This document shows positions 1 through 10,259 of a stretch of DNA of 64,000 nt, piece after piece. Position 1 is the first letter of the stretch. Every line of letters starts with the position of its first letter. The position numbers and the translations under genes are program-made. The notes beneath the pieces are model-generated. The model was not told the origin of the DNA. It saw only the letters and a program-made list of their open reading frames with translations, and did not search any database. This DNA comes from Parietaria judaica (lineage: Eukaryota > Streptophyta > Magnoliopsida > Rosales > Urticaceae): contig OX940864.1 in NCBI GenBank assembly GCA_954871525.1, forward strand, positions 19,896,001 through 19,960,000, given 5' to 3'.

Positions 1-398
1 ATCATCAACATACACAAGTAAGTATAAGTGATCAGTATCATGATGGTAGAGGAAAAGAGACGAATCTGAACGGGACTGGATAAAGCCAAGAGAAATTAGT
101 GCAGTGCTTAAAGCACGATACCATTCTCTAGGGGCTTGCTTAAGTCCATAAAGAGTTTTGCGCAAACGGCAAATATGAGACGGGCGAGTGGCATCGATAA
201 ACCCTGGCGGCTGCTGCATATAAATTTCTTCAGATAAATTTCCATGAAGAAATGCATTGCTTACATCCAGTTGGCGAATCGGCCAATCATGCATGAGAGC
301 AACCGATAAAACTGACCGAATAGTGACTGGCTTCACAACTGGACTGAAGGTTTCTGTGTATTCCAATCCCGGGCGCTGATGAAATCCCTTAGCAACCA
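1..398 (-). pseudogene. Copia reverse transcriptase, out-of-frame continuation
   Basis: On the minus strand this stretch keeps the reading frame of the RT palm and fingers: [11 protein letters not shown], the ETFSPVVKP block, [10 protein letters not shown], the PPGF segment, [11 protein letters not shown] and finally YVDD at the window edge. It is shifted in frame from the upstream gag-integrase ORF by the deletion near 389-405. No further stop is seen, so that junction is the only visible lesion in the part of RT shown. Confidence 0.85.
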
Positions 399-3142
399 GT
401 CGTGCTTTGTACTTGTCGAAAAACCCATTTGCAGCCGATGATGTTGCGAGCCTTGTGACTAGGAACAAGTTCCCACGTGCCATGACGCATTAAAGCATTA
501 AATTCTTCCGACATCGCTGCTCGCCAAAGAGGATCCTTAACCGCCGAGGAAACACAAGAGGGCTCAAAAGGAAGCGGAAGGGGATATTTCGAGGACGCAT
601 AAGCACGCTTTGGGCACCGAATATTATTCATAAGACGTGTTGTCATTGTGCGTGTAGGAGCGATAGAAACTTCAGACTCGTCTGGCATGTGCGATGGTTG
701 TGCCTCAATGATCGGTGCATTTGAGGCAATTGGGGTAGAAGACTGAGCGTTCTCCATGGTCGACGATAGAGGTGGCAGGGATGAAGTGTTGGTCACAATA
801 GGAACTGAAATCTGGATTGGCGGAGAAGAGCCCGTGGAGCAGCAAAGGCGGTGAGGCGTGCGGTTAGTTTGCGCTGAATCGCCAATACCTGCTCCTGGGA
901 ATTGATCTTCCCGAAAGATTACATGACGCGATATGAAGACTCGTTTGGCTTTCGGGTCATAGCATTTATAGGCGCTCTGTGAGAGAGAGTATCCCAAGAA
1001 TATGCAGGCACGCGATGGTGATTCCAACTTATGTGACGTGTATGGTTTTAGCCAGGGGAAGCAAAGACACCCAAAAACACGTAGCTTCGCATAGTTTGGC
1101 AATTTCTGAAATAAAGCTTCATATGGACATCGACCATTCAATAAGGAAGTAGGCATCCTGTTAAATAAATATGCAGCCGTTTCCAAGGCATAAGACCAGA
1201 ACCGAATAGATAAACTAGAGTGAGATAAGAGTGTACGCCCAATAGTTACAAGATGCCGATGACGTCGTTCTGCTGTCCCATTTTGCTGCGAAGTGTGTGG
1301 AGCTGTTTTATACCAGCTTATCCCTTGGCTAGCAAAGTAACGTTGTAAGGCAATGAATTCACCCCCGTTGTCAGAGTAGAAGTTTTTTATTTTTGTGCCA
1401 AATTGTTTTTCAACTAGCGCCTGAAATAACGGAAAAACATCGGCCACTTGCGACTTTGCTTTTAGCGGATATAACCAATTATACTTCGTGAAATGGTCCA
1501 CAAACAATAAATAGTACTTGTCTCCAGAGATTGATGGAGATGAGGTGGATCCCCATACGTCTGCATATACATAATCCAAGCAACAAGAACTTTGAAGAGA
1601 AGTAGAGACAAACGGCAACTGATGGCTTTTATTCAAATCACAAGAATTACAAGAGTTGAATGAACGTGCTGTACTCAAAGGAAGCTTGAACTTATGAATT
1701 AAACGAGAACAAGTCGTATTATTCGGATGACCAAAACGAGAATGCCAACAATCGGATGATGTTCTGACGCCAAGATACGCAACCGGTGAATCATGTAAGC
1801 GGGCTGGCAACTTAAGTTGATAGATCCCATTCTCACATCTCCCTTGAAGAAGCTTCACTCCTGTGACCTGATCCTTCACAATAAAGTGATAAGGGTGAAG
1901 TTCCATAAAGACTCTGTTTGTCTTTGTAAATTGATGAACAGAAAATAAATTTTGATGTGCAGCAGGAACACAAAGAACATTGGATAAGGATAAATTGCGA
2001 ATAGGGTGCGAAATATCAGAGGAACCAATGTGAGTAATTTGTAAACCTGAACCATCTGCGATGTTAACTTCATCAGTTCCGTCATATTCCGAGTGGATGG
2101 AGAGATTGGCAAGATCAGGCGTTAAATGATGATTTGCACCGGAGTCGACTAACCATTGATTGTTATCAGTAACGCGAGTGGGCGCGGAAGCATTATAGGC
2201 AGTGAATCGGTACTGGCGGCATTGACGTGCCGTGTGATTCGGAATTCCGCATAGCTGGCATACAACAGAGGGCCGAGAATTTGAGTTGTTATTGGAGAAT
2301 TGATGGCTTCCACGATAATTGTTCTTGCCGCCACGGCTGTGATGAGATGATTGTCGTCCATGTTGATTGTTGAATCGAGAAAACCGTTGTTGGGGACGTT
2401 GACCTCCGCTGGAGTGAGAGTGACTGTGTTGAGGGTGGTGAGCGGCGTAATTCGCGGTTGCAACAAGGTTTGCATTCTGAGATTCAAGGCGTTTGAGATA
2501 CGCCTCATGTGCTACAAGAAGATCATGTAACTCTTCAAAGGAAAGTGATGTTTCCCGAGCTCGGATTGGAGCGGCTATCTCTCTATATGCGGCTCCCAAT
2601 CCATTCAGGACATATAACGTCACATCGTCACCAGATATAGGTTTGTCGATGACGGCTAGCTCGTCAACCTTCGCTTTAATGTTGTGGAGAAAGGTTGAGA
2701 CAGACTGGTCTCCAAGAGCTGCTTGGGAGAGGTTGTCTTTGAGCTGCATAACCCGCGTGCGCGAGCGATTGGCAAAGAGGCGGGCTAAGGCCGCCCAGGC
2801 CGCTTTCGAAGTTTGTGCGGCAGAAACCATAGGGATAATCTCGGCCGAGAGAGAACCTAAAAGAGCAGAGAGAATTAATTTGTCCTGTCGAAACCAGTGA
2901 ACATAGGCAGCCGACGGTTGACCATCGGTAAGCGGTGGCTGGGCAGTGTCGCCGGTGAGGTATCCGACGAGATCATAGCCATAAAAAAGAGATAGAACAA
3001 GATTTCTCCAAGATGGGTAATTTGTGGAGGTTAAAGACAGTGGGATTTGTTGATGGCCATTTATTGTGATGAGAGTAGGACTAGACGATGAGATAGGAAT
3101 CCCGGTTTGCTGAGAAGCGGCGGAATCAGCTGAGTTGGCCAT
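389..3142 (-). CDS. Copia gag-protease-integrase polyprotein, truncated in RT
   Basis: A 917-codon ORF starts 34 bases inside the primer-binding site, the usual spacing for copia gag. In order it shows a gag region (about residues 30-230) and a basic, Ser/His/Asn-rich linker. A CCHC zinc knuckle follows ([14 protein letters not shown], about 295-308), then the aspartic protease motif VDSGA (about 332). The integrase has a His-His-Cys-Cys zinc domain (about 465-515) and a DDE core with SDNGGEF and [10 protein letters not shown]. The opening RT segment (GCKWVF) runs into a false end, QVQSTTGC then stop. The family normally continues here through a basic loop into [11 protein letters not shown], and that motif is present just downstream in another frame. 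About ten codons are deleted at this junction. The product would assemble and integrate but could not reverse transcribe. Confidence 0.9.
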   Translation of the reverse strand: MANSADSAASQQTGIPISSSSPTLITINGHQQIPLSLTSTNYPSWRNLVLSLFYGYDLVGYLTGDTAQPPLTDGQPSAAYVHWFRQDKLILSALLGSLSAEIIPMVSAAQTSKAAWAALARLFANRSRTRVMQLKDNLSQAALGDQSVSTFLHNIKAKVDELAVIDKPISGDDVTLYVLNGLGAAYREIAAPIRARETSLSFEELHDLLVAHEAYLKRLESQNANLVATANYAAHHPQHSHSHSSGGQRPQQRFSRFNNQHGRQSSHHSRGGKNNYRGSHQFSNNNSNSRPSVVCQLCGIPNHTARQCRQYRFTAYNASAPTRVTDNNQWLVDSGANHHLTPDLANLSIHSEYDGTDEVNIADGSGLQITHIGSSDISHPIRNLSLSNVLCVPAAHQNLFSVHQFTKTNRVFMELHPYHFIVKDQVTGVKLLQGRCENGIYQLKLPARLHDSPVAYLGVRTSSDCWHSRFGHPNNTTCSRLIHKFKLPLSTARSFNSCNSCDLNKSHQLPFVSTSLQSSCCLDYVYADVWGSTSSPSISGDKYYLLFVDHFTKYNWLYPLKAKSQVADVFPLFQALVEKQFGTKIKNFYSDNGGEFIALQRYFASQGISWYKTAPHTSQQNGTAERRHRHLVTIGRTLLSHSSLSIRFWSYALETAAYLFNRMPTSLLNGRCPYEALFQKLPNYAKLRVFGCLCFPWLKPYTSHKLESPSRACIFLGYSLSQSAYKCYDPKAKRVFISRHVIFREDQFPGAGIGDSAQTNRTPHRLCCSTGSSPPIQISVPIVTNTSSLPPLSSTMENAQSSTPIASNAPIIEAQPSHMPDESEVSIAPTRTMTTRLMNNIRCPKRAYASSKYPLPLPFEPSCVSSAVKDPLWRAAMSEEFNALMRHGTWELVPSHKARNIIGCKWVFRQVQSTTGC

Positions 3143-3175
3143 TGGATCGGAAAAAAAATGTCGTGAGACAATGAG

Positions 3176-3187
3176 GCTCTGATACCA
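3176..3187 (-). other. Primer-binding site of the copia element (initiator Met tRNA)
   Basis: The minus strand reads TGGTATCAGAGC, the 12-base complement of the 3' end of plant initiator methionine tRNA, used to prime minus-strand DNA synthesis. It lies just upstream of the gag ATG, which fixes the element's orientation and places its 5' LTR immediately to the right. Confidence 0.9.
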
Positions 3188-3338
3188 TATAAAAACAGAG
3201 AGCCTTGTTTTGGATTTCTAATTCATGTTACAGAGGCCAAAATAGCCAAAATATATACACCAAGAGGTTACAACTATAACAGCGTATTATAAGGAAATAA
3301 GTGTTGAATAGTTAAACTAATTGACTCAATATAAAACA
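3188..3338 (-). mobile_element. Probable short 5' LTR of the copia element
   Basis: The LTR must abut the primer site. Read on the minus strand, a TG start is possible at 3338 (TGTTTTATATTGAG), with a TATA-like TGTATATATT near 3250-3260 and a stretch ending just before the primer site. The expected CA end is not clear and the partner LTR is outside the window, so length and edges are uncertain. Confidence 0.35.
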
Positions 3339-3397
3339 AGTGGAAAATAGAAACGTGTAGCATTTGAATTGATCTCAAGTTGTTGGAGTCTTATTGA

Positions 3398-4489
3398 GTT
3401 GTGATGATAATGTGTCAATAACATATAGTGATATACATCAGCTTTCAAGAGCATAATGGTTGTTTTCGTGCTAGTCTTACTAAAAACAACGCCCATGGTA
3501 TTTATAGTACTATAGGTCTTGGCACGTACGATGAAGTTTTCTATTCTAAGTATCGAATGACTTTTTTTGGTTGACGGTGATAGAAGGAAATAAAATTGTT
3601 TGTTTGGTTTATTCAAAAAATTAGAGTTTTTGGAAGTATAGTAATTGACACTAAAATACCAAATTATTATATTGTTGTTAGGTGTACAACACACTTTTGA
3701 AGCTTCATTTCGAGATAACTCTCTACTATATTATATTCTTTCATTGCATTATTCATCACATAATTAGAGTACATAATATAATTATGTGTAAAGCTGATTA
3801 TATTTCTCATTATAAATACGCTGTCAGCGAGCGTTGTTCAAAGTGAAAACCAGGAATATAAAAGATTATTGTGTTGTACCAACAATAGTAAAAACCAGGA
3901 ACACAATGGTTGTTTTCGTGCTAGTATTAGAAAAAACAACACCCGTGGTAGTTATAGTTCTATAGGTCTTGGCACGTATGATGAAGTTTTCTTTTGTAAG
4001 TACTGAATGACTTTTTTTGGAAGATGGCGGTAGAAGAAAATAAACTCGTTTGTTTGGTTCATCCAAATTAGAGTTGTTGGAAGTATAGTAGTTGACACTA
4101 ATAGACCAAATCATAATGTTGTTTGTTAGGTGTATAACACACTTTTCAAGCTTCACTTTGAGATAACTCTATCATATTTTGCACCGATCCGTTGTATTAT
4201 TCATCGCATTATTAGAATACAGAACGTAATTATTTTGAGTGTAAAACTGGTTATATTTCTCATTACAAATACTTTGTCAGCGAGCGTCGTTCAAGGTGAT
4301 ATTCGTTGTCGCAATAGGTTTATTCTACTCATGTAAGGGCGGCGTCACAATACTCATCTAACTTTTAGTTGTTTTTTCAAATTTCTTATATATGTTATAA
4401 AAGATGATTGTGTAGTACCAACAATAGTAAAAACCATTGGATGTACATCCCCAAGTAAACCCCTCAATGAGAAAAAAATTCCCAAATCA

Positions 4490-4522
<33 letters not shown>

Positions 4523-5280
4523 TATCAACTTTCACGAACATAATGGTTGTTTTCATGCTAGTATTAGGAAAAACATCACCCGTGGTAGTTAAGTTATAGT
4601 TCTATAGGTCATGGCACGTATGATGAAGTTTTCTATTCTAAGTACCGAATGAACTTTTTTGGAAGATGGCGGTAGAAAGCAATGAACTCACTTGTTCAGT
4701 TCAGTCAAATTAGAGTTGTTGGAAGTATAGTAATTGTAGAATATTGTATAGTATAGATTAGTGGTTCTACTTTTGGTACTTTTACCGTTATTTTACTTTC
4801 CTATCTTTGTGACATAAATACCTTTGTCTCATGAAATGAAATTAACTTATCCCGTATTAGCTTTCAGTAATTCACATTAAAAGACCGAATCTGAATGTTG
4901 TTATTGGGTGTATAACACACATTTGAAGCTTCACTTTGAGATAACTCCCTCATAATTTATATTGTTCTGTTGCATCATCATCGCACAATTAGAATGCAGA
5001 ACGTAATTATTTTGATTGTAAGAGTGGTTATATTTCTCATTATAAGTACTCTGTCGAGCTTCATTCAAGGTGTTTCAAAAGTGATATTCGCTCTTGCAGT
5101 AGGTTTATTCTACTCATGTAAAGCCGGCCTCAAAATACTCAACGCATTTTTGATAGTATTTTTTTTTTAAATTGATGTAGTATAAAAGATGATTGTGTTG
5201 TACCAACGATATTAAAAACCATTGGAGGTATAACCTCCAGGAAACTCATCAATAAAAAGAAAAAAACTCACCAAAACAAT
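3398..5280 (+). repeat. Three diverged tandem units of a roughly 0.5-0.7-kb sequence
   Basis: Three successive blocks begin near 3440, 3898 and 4530. Each carries in the same order a TAATGGTTGTTTTCGTGCTAG-like segment, a CTTGGCACGTA-TGATGAAGTTTTC segment, a TTGGAAGTATAGTA segment, a GTATAACACACTTT-GAAGCTTCA segment, a short hydrophobic-coding stretch, then a GTACCAACAATA segment and an (AT)n run. A fourth partial copy is found at 9092-9232 on the far side of a Mutator-like element. Similarity is high but broken by indels, so the duplication is old. Reading frames are described under the putative peptide exons. Confidence 0.8.
4994..5069 (+). pseudogene. Signal-peptide-like exon of a tandemly repeated small secreted peptide gene (unit 3)
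   Basis: From the ATG at 4994, 25 codons encode a basic-poor, strongly hydrophobic leader (MQNVIILIVRVVIFL...) ending in a Ser/Leu-rich stretch and FIQ, followed by a CAAG|GTGTTT splice donor. The same leader in unit 2 (about 4211-4291) ends SASVVQ|G at an equivalent CAAG|GTGATA donor. Unit 1 (about 3770-3845) is frameshifted. A secretory leader exon followed by a phase-1 intron is the layout of defensin-like and SCR-like peptide genes, but the predicted mature part is not cysteine-rich. The acceptors of units 2 and 4 appear shifted by one base, so I treat the set as decayed. The family is unrecognised. Confidence 0.4.
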
Positions 5281-6058
5281 ATATATATAGGGCAACTTCA
5301 ATAAGTATGCCCGAAAAAATATGATTGAATGGTTTTATTCCCGGTTTTAATAAATTGCAAAAATATTCCCCGTTCCCCAGAGCAAATTTTAACTCAAACG
5401 CATGGTTAATTAACCCAGCCCTCTTTTCACTCTCCCTCCCAAGAAATCGACGCCTTTCTCCCACGAAGTCCTTCTCTTGCTCTCTGCCTCACCCACGAGC
5501 CTCTTTGCCTCAGCCACGCTCGCTCTCTCTCTCTCTCTCGTCGACAACGGCGATGTCCCTCGTGCCGACCACTCTCTCTGTCTCGCTCCCTTTCGCCGAC
5601 GAAACTCATGAGATACCTCGTTGAAACAGGGGTGAACCGAGACGAGCGTGAAACTCTCTCTTTCTCGCTGCAATGAAAGACCAAGGTATGTTCTATTTTG
5701 GGTGTTAATTTGTTGATTTTCACTCAGATTTGGTTCAGATATTTAGTTTCTAGGGTTTGATTTTAGGTTAGAAATTATGGTTTGATTTTATGGGTTAGTT
5801 CGGCATGATATTTCAAGTTGATTTTAGGTTTGATTTCAGATTTAGATAGCTCAATAGAGGGTTTATGTTTCATTGAGAGTATTCGTTTTTAATGCACACA
5901 AATTGTTTGTTTATATGCCTCAAATAGAAAGTGGTTTGTAATTCACACTAACTGTTCTAATTTCTGATTTTGCTTGTATTTGTTTATGCTAGGAATGAAT
6001 GTTTATTTCCAGTACGGCAGTGAGTGGGTTCTAGAGCAGTTCTCTTGGGTGTACCGCC

Positions 6059-6319
6059 GTGGTAAAGGGCATTGTTTTCTCGAAAACAAGTGGGAATTTC
6101 GCAGGAAAAAACACAATCGGGAATTCTGGAAGAATTGAAAGACATACAAGTGGGAATTTCGGAGGAAAAAACACAATCGGGACGTTCGAAAAAGGCAAAG
6201 GTGGAAGATTGCAAAAGAAGCGTCACCCTTCACTAGGTGAAACTCTCATTGTATACAGAAAGTGCTTGAAATGCGGTACTCACGGCCATAACCGTGCATC
6301 ATGTAACACGCGTACATAG
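6059..6319 (+). pseudogene. MULE transposase C-terminal fragment with CCHC zinc knuckle
   Basis: The 86-codon frame has two internal repeats of GNF-GGKNTIG, then a short basic stretch and CLKCGTHGHNRASC, a C-x2-C-x4-H-x4-C zinc knuckle close to the C-terminus. This is the arrangement at the end of MURA/MuDR transposases. The catalytic core and SWIM region are missing, so it is only the last exon of a captured or self-derived transposase. The two inverted degenerate copies in the same element carry the same motif with a stop codon (7992-8033) or a 2-base deletion (8184-8223). Confidence 0.65.
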
Positions 6320-6379
6320 GAATAAATATTTCACGTTGTTGTCATTTCGTATTTTATTATGAAGTTGTTGTAAGACAAT

Positions 6380-7830
6380 TTTTAATTACGTTGGGACAGT
6401 TTTGTTGTTGGTTTAAACCGTTTTGCACTTAAACAGTTTTGTACTCCATTTAGACAGTTTTGTACTCCACTTAGACAGTTTTTGCCTACAGCTACAACAA
6501 TTTTTTTAATAATTTTTTCCCAGTTTAATTGTTACTTTGACAATTTTTAAATCCACTTAGACAGTTTTATGCACCAGGTGCAACAGTTTGTTTAATCCCT
6601 TTTTGGGCTACTTTTATTTACGAAGTTTATTTAATTTTGAAAATTTTGCGTGACTGTGGACAGTTTTGTACTCCACTTAGACAGTTTTTGCCTACAGCTA
6701 CAACTGCTTTTTACACCACTTCGACAGTTTTATGCACCATGTGGAACAACTTTTTAATCCCTTTTTGGGCTACTTTTATTTACGAAGTTTATTTAATTTT
6801 GAAAAAAATTCGTGATTGTGGACAGTTTTGTACTCCAATACAGTTTTTGCCTACAGCTATAACAGTTTTTTAATGAATTTTTCCCAGTTTAATTGTTACT
6901 TTGACAGTTTTTTACTCCACTTACACAGTTTTATGCACCAGGTGCAACAGTTTTTGCCTAGATCAAGTGCTCGGAAAGCCTCTACTTTAGCACTCCATTT
7001 GAACTTCCGAACAAAGTTGACTATTTGGTTCCATCCAATGTTGGCCCACGGTTTAGCCAAATATTCCGGAAGAGAAATTGTCTAAGAAGAGTACAAACTG
7101 TCCACAGTCAGACAATATTTTCAAAATTAATTAAACTTCGTAAATAAAAGATGCCCAAAAAGGGGTTTTTTGTGTGTGGAAGTTTTACCACAAAACTGTC
7201 TAAGAGGAGTAGAAACTGTCCAAATGTCAATAATGCTTCGAGAAAATTAAATAATAAAAAAATGTCCACACTGAACCACAAAACTGTCTAGGAAGAGTAC
7301 AAACTGTCCACAGTTAAGACAATATTTTCAATATTAATTAAACTTCTTAAATAAAAGATGCCCAAAAAGGGAAAAAAAATGTTTTAGTTGAACCACAAAA
7401 CTGTCTAAGAGGAGTAGAAACTGTCCAAATGACAATAATGCTTAGAGAAAATTAATTAAAAAAACTATCCACGCTGAACCACAAATTTGCCTAAGAGGAG
7501 TACAAATTGTCCACATACAGACAATATTTTCAAAATTAATTAAACTTCGTAAATGAAAGATGCCCAAAAAGGGAAAAAAATTATTGTACTTGAACCACAA
7601 AAATGTCCAAGAGAAGTAGAAACTGTCCAAATGACAATAATGCTTCGAGAAAATTAATTAAAAAAACTACACGCTGAACCACAAAACTGTCTAAGAGGAG
7701 TACAAACTGTTCACAGTCAAGACAATATTTTCAAAATTAATTAAACTTCTTAAATAAAAGATGCCTAAAAAGGGGGAAAATAACTGTTGTAGCACAATAC
7801 TGTCTAAGAGGAGTAGAAATTGTCTACGAG
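6380..7830. repeat. Inverted arms of tandem repeats inside the foldback MULE
   Basis: The left arm (6380-6960) repeats a unit containing ACAGTTTTGTACTCCACTTA, TTGCCTACAGCTACAAC and CCCTTTTTGGGCTAC about three times. The right arm (7085-7830) repeats the reverse complement (AACTGTCTAAGAGGAGTAC, GATGCCCAAAAAGGG) about five times at roughly 150-200-bp spacing. The spacer 6961-7084 is unique. A transcript of this region would fold into long hairpins. The short ORFs here are by-products of the repeats. Confidence 0.8.
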
Positions 7831-9117
7831 AAACAAACTTTTCAATATTCAATAGCAGTGTCATACAACACCGTCAAGAGTTCGTGAGGTAGGCTCGTAC
7901 AAGATTAAGTGCGGAGAAATTGTCATACAACAACGTCATAATAAAAGTACCAACTCACAACGACAAATATTTATTCATATGTACGGGTGTTGCATTATCC
8001 ACGGTTATGGCCGCGAGTACCGCATTTCGAGCACGTTTTGTGTACAATGAGAATTTCACCTCGTAAAAGTGTTTAACTCATGAACAAAACAGTTTAAATC
8101 AAGAAGAAAAGTCTCCAAACATAATTAAAATACAAACAAAAAACGCTTCAATATAAAAGTAGCAATTCCTATGTACGAGCGTTGCATGATGCACTTATGG
8201 CCTAATGTACCGCATTTTGAGCACGTTATATGTACCAAACCCTTCGGGGCCGGGGGTCGAACACATTAAAAATGTACGGGAACTGGGCTTCCATGTCTCG
8301 GTCACTAACACCATACGCCTCAAGGTCTCCACAATTTCCGCAATTCGCTTGATGCCCGGGTACCATACATGGGCCGGACACTAAATATTTTTGTGTGAGA
8401 TATGTGCCATACCTAAATAAGAAAAGATCTCAAATAAACCTCAATCAAACCGAATAAAAAGAAAAAAATATTTGAAATTATATATAACTTTCACCGCTCC
8501 CTCACTAAGACATTTCATCAGACAACACTTAGCTCAAATTTCTCAATGGAAAATTTAGGACTAAACTCCAATGTTCATGCACTGACTATACTCAAATTCA
8601 GTTAATGAAATCAATCAAATACCCAAAGATGAACATCAAACACACAGCAAACTGTAATCAACTTTGCAATTTATCTCAAAAAAAAAAAAATTGGCATGCA
8701 ATCAGGGGTTTTCAGCGAACCTCCTGAGGCTTCGGCGGGGACGAGAGGCGGCGAAAGATCTCTACGGTGGGGCTAGGGTTTTCCCGGAGCCGGTGGAGCT
8801 TCATGTGGGAAGGTCAGGTCGAAGCCGAGTCGCATGGGTCCGAGGAGCTTCATGTGGGTCAGAGGCGGAGCTTTGCCAGGGTCGTGTGGGTCCCTCGAGC
8901 TTCACTTTGGCCGGAGACGGAGTGGGTCATCGGAGGTAATGATAAAGAAGGAAAGAGAGAGAGGGTTAAGTTAACCCAAGACTTAACCCTTGGGTTAAAC
9001 ATTGGATTGGGGCATAATTTTTAAATTTATTAAAACTTAGAATAATTCCGTTCAAACATATTTATTGGGGCATACTTATTAAAGTTTCTCTAAATATATA
9101 CATACATTGGCGTTGAG

Positions 9118-9232
9118 GAACGTAATGACTGTTTTCGTGCAAGTATTAACAAAAAGAACTCTCGTGATATTGAACCCAAAACTTGTAAAAGAATTATGTT
9201 TCCAAATAATGCTAAAACTATAATATCGAAAG
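9118..9232 (+). pseudogene. Second exon (CFRAS exon) of the repeated peptide gene, fourth copy
   Basis: After an AG at 9116-9117 one frame stays open for about 38 codons to a TAA near 9232, with the short motif NDCFRASI followed by a basic stretch and a second Cys. The same frame gives NGCFRAS(I/L) in the other copies (about 3450, 3907 and 4541), which then share a GLGTYDEVF segment. Conservation of this frame across four copies suggests a former coding exon. It lies beyond the Mutator-like element that splits the array, which would therefore sit in the intron of unit 3. No named family was recognised. Confidence 0.35.
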
Positions 9233-9719
9233 TATAAATTTAAAATTAGGGTATTGCTGGCAAAAGTAGCTAACTTGTTGCGTTTGTATCAATTATATAG
9301 TCAATGCAATTTAATGTTGGCAATAGTATCTAAGGTTCGCTAATAGTCTTCAACGCAGATTTCCATTCACTTAATTTTAACACCGTTAGTCAAACGATGA
9401 TGTGACACTGTTGACCGTCACATGGAACAACTACGTGGCACGCCACGTCATTTAAAAAATAAAATAAATAAATTATATATTCTGATTTCTTTTCTACGAT
9501 TTCTTTTATTTTAATTTATTTTTTATTTTTAGTTTATTAGTTTAATTATTTTTAATAAAACCTTATATAGTAACATTATAATGTGATTGTCTGAATAACT
9601 AATAAACTATAACTAATGAGGTAAACTAATAAACTGTAACTATATGATGGATACTATATAATAGATATTATATAATGTATACACTAATAGATAACGTATA
9701 ATATATATAAACTGTAACT

Positions 9720-10185
9720 ATATGATTGGTACTAAATATAATATTTGTTTTGGTATTTATACCAAATAATTCTATTAGTTGGTGTCACTTCCATAAATGT
9801 TTTGGTACTTTTCCAAGAATACATTTTGTATCTTGCTCAACCGTTGGATCGATTAAAGCTCTTTTTTTAAGGTAGGTCATTCGTGTGCATGCACTAGGCT
9901 CGGGGCGGACGGGCGGATGGGCCCGCAGGGAACTGGGCCAGCATCAGCCCGCAGGCCTATTCCCTGCGGGCCTGCTCGCCGCGAGGCTGATGCGGGCCCA
10001 CAACGGGCCTATCATTTAGAAAAGGGGAGCTTTGATCAATTTAATGATATAGCAAGATACAAAATGTATTAGTTGGAATAGTATCAATATATTTATGGAA
10101 CCGACAAAAACTAACAGAATTATTTGGTATAAATACCAAAACATATATTATGTATAACATCAATCATATAGTTACATGTTATATA
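9720..10185. repeat. Nested inverted repeat with GC-rich palindromic centre
   Basis: The left arm (about 9720-9870, with TTTGGTATTTATACCAAATA and CATTTTGTATCTTGCT) pairs with the right arm (about 10020-10185, AGCAAGATACAAAATG and TTTGGTATAAATACCAAA). Between them, 9898-10012 is strikingly GC-rich and self-complementary, built from GGGCCCGCAG, GCATCAGCCC and their complements, unlike the AT-rich surroundings. It looks like a MITE whose centre is a further small palindrome. The family was not identified. Confidence 0.55.
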
Positions 10186-10259
10186 TATATATTATATGTT
10201 ATATATTAGTTACGGTTTAATATATATATATATATACATATATGTTAATGCGTAAATAT

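Larger units (their letters stand above)
1..3187 (-). mobile_element. Ty1/copia retrotransposon, 5' part (gag to reverse transcriptase), defective
   Basis: The element reads leftwards: a tRNA primer site at 3176-3187, then gag, protease, integrase and the first part of reverse transcriptase, and it leaves the window at base 1. The protease-integrase-RT order identifies the copia superfamily. The first dozen bases, read on the minus strand, encode the RT catalytic Tyr-Val-Asp-Asp, so the rest of RT, RNase H and the other LTR lie outside. A deletion with frameshift near 389-405 separates the long ORF from the rest of RT, so this copy cannot make a full polyprotein. Otherwise the 917-codon frame is open, which suggests a fairly recent insertion. 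Confidence 0.93.
5290..9091. mobile_element. Foldback Mutator-like element (MULE), about 3.8 kb, non-autonomous
   Basis: The ends are inverted repeats: GGCAACTTCAATAAGTATGC at the left and the complement of CATACTTATTAAAGTTTCTC at the right, with recognisable similarity for about 80 bases inward. Flanks 5281-5289 (ATATATATA) and 9092-9100 (AAATATATA) match at 8 of 9 positions, fitting the 9-bp target duplication of MULEs. Inside, the two halves are themselves inverted: tandem blocks in 6380-6960 recur in reverse orientation in 7085-7830. A MuDR-type zinc knuckle is coded at 6263-6304 (plus) and again at 7992-8033 and 8184-8223 (minus). No transposase DDE core is present. It interrupts an older tandem array. 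Confidence 0.8.

Noticed and set aside
5325..5723. Several overlapping frames rich in Arg/Glu/Ser or Leu/Ser
   Set aside because: They are caused by a CT-repeat-rich stretch near the left end of the MULE and are low-complexity on both strands.
8664..9024. Overlapping 85-91-codon frames in GC-rich sequence
   Set aside because: They lie inside the right end of the foldback MULE, where untranslated leader-like sequence is expected. No domain was seen.
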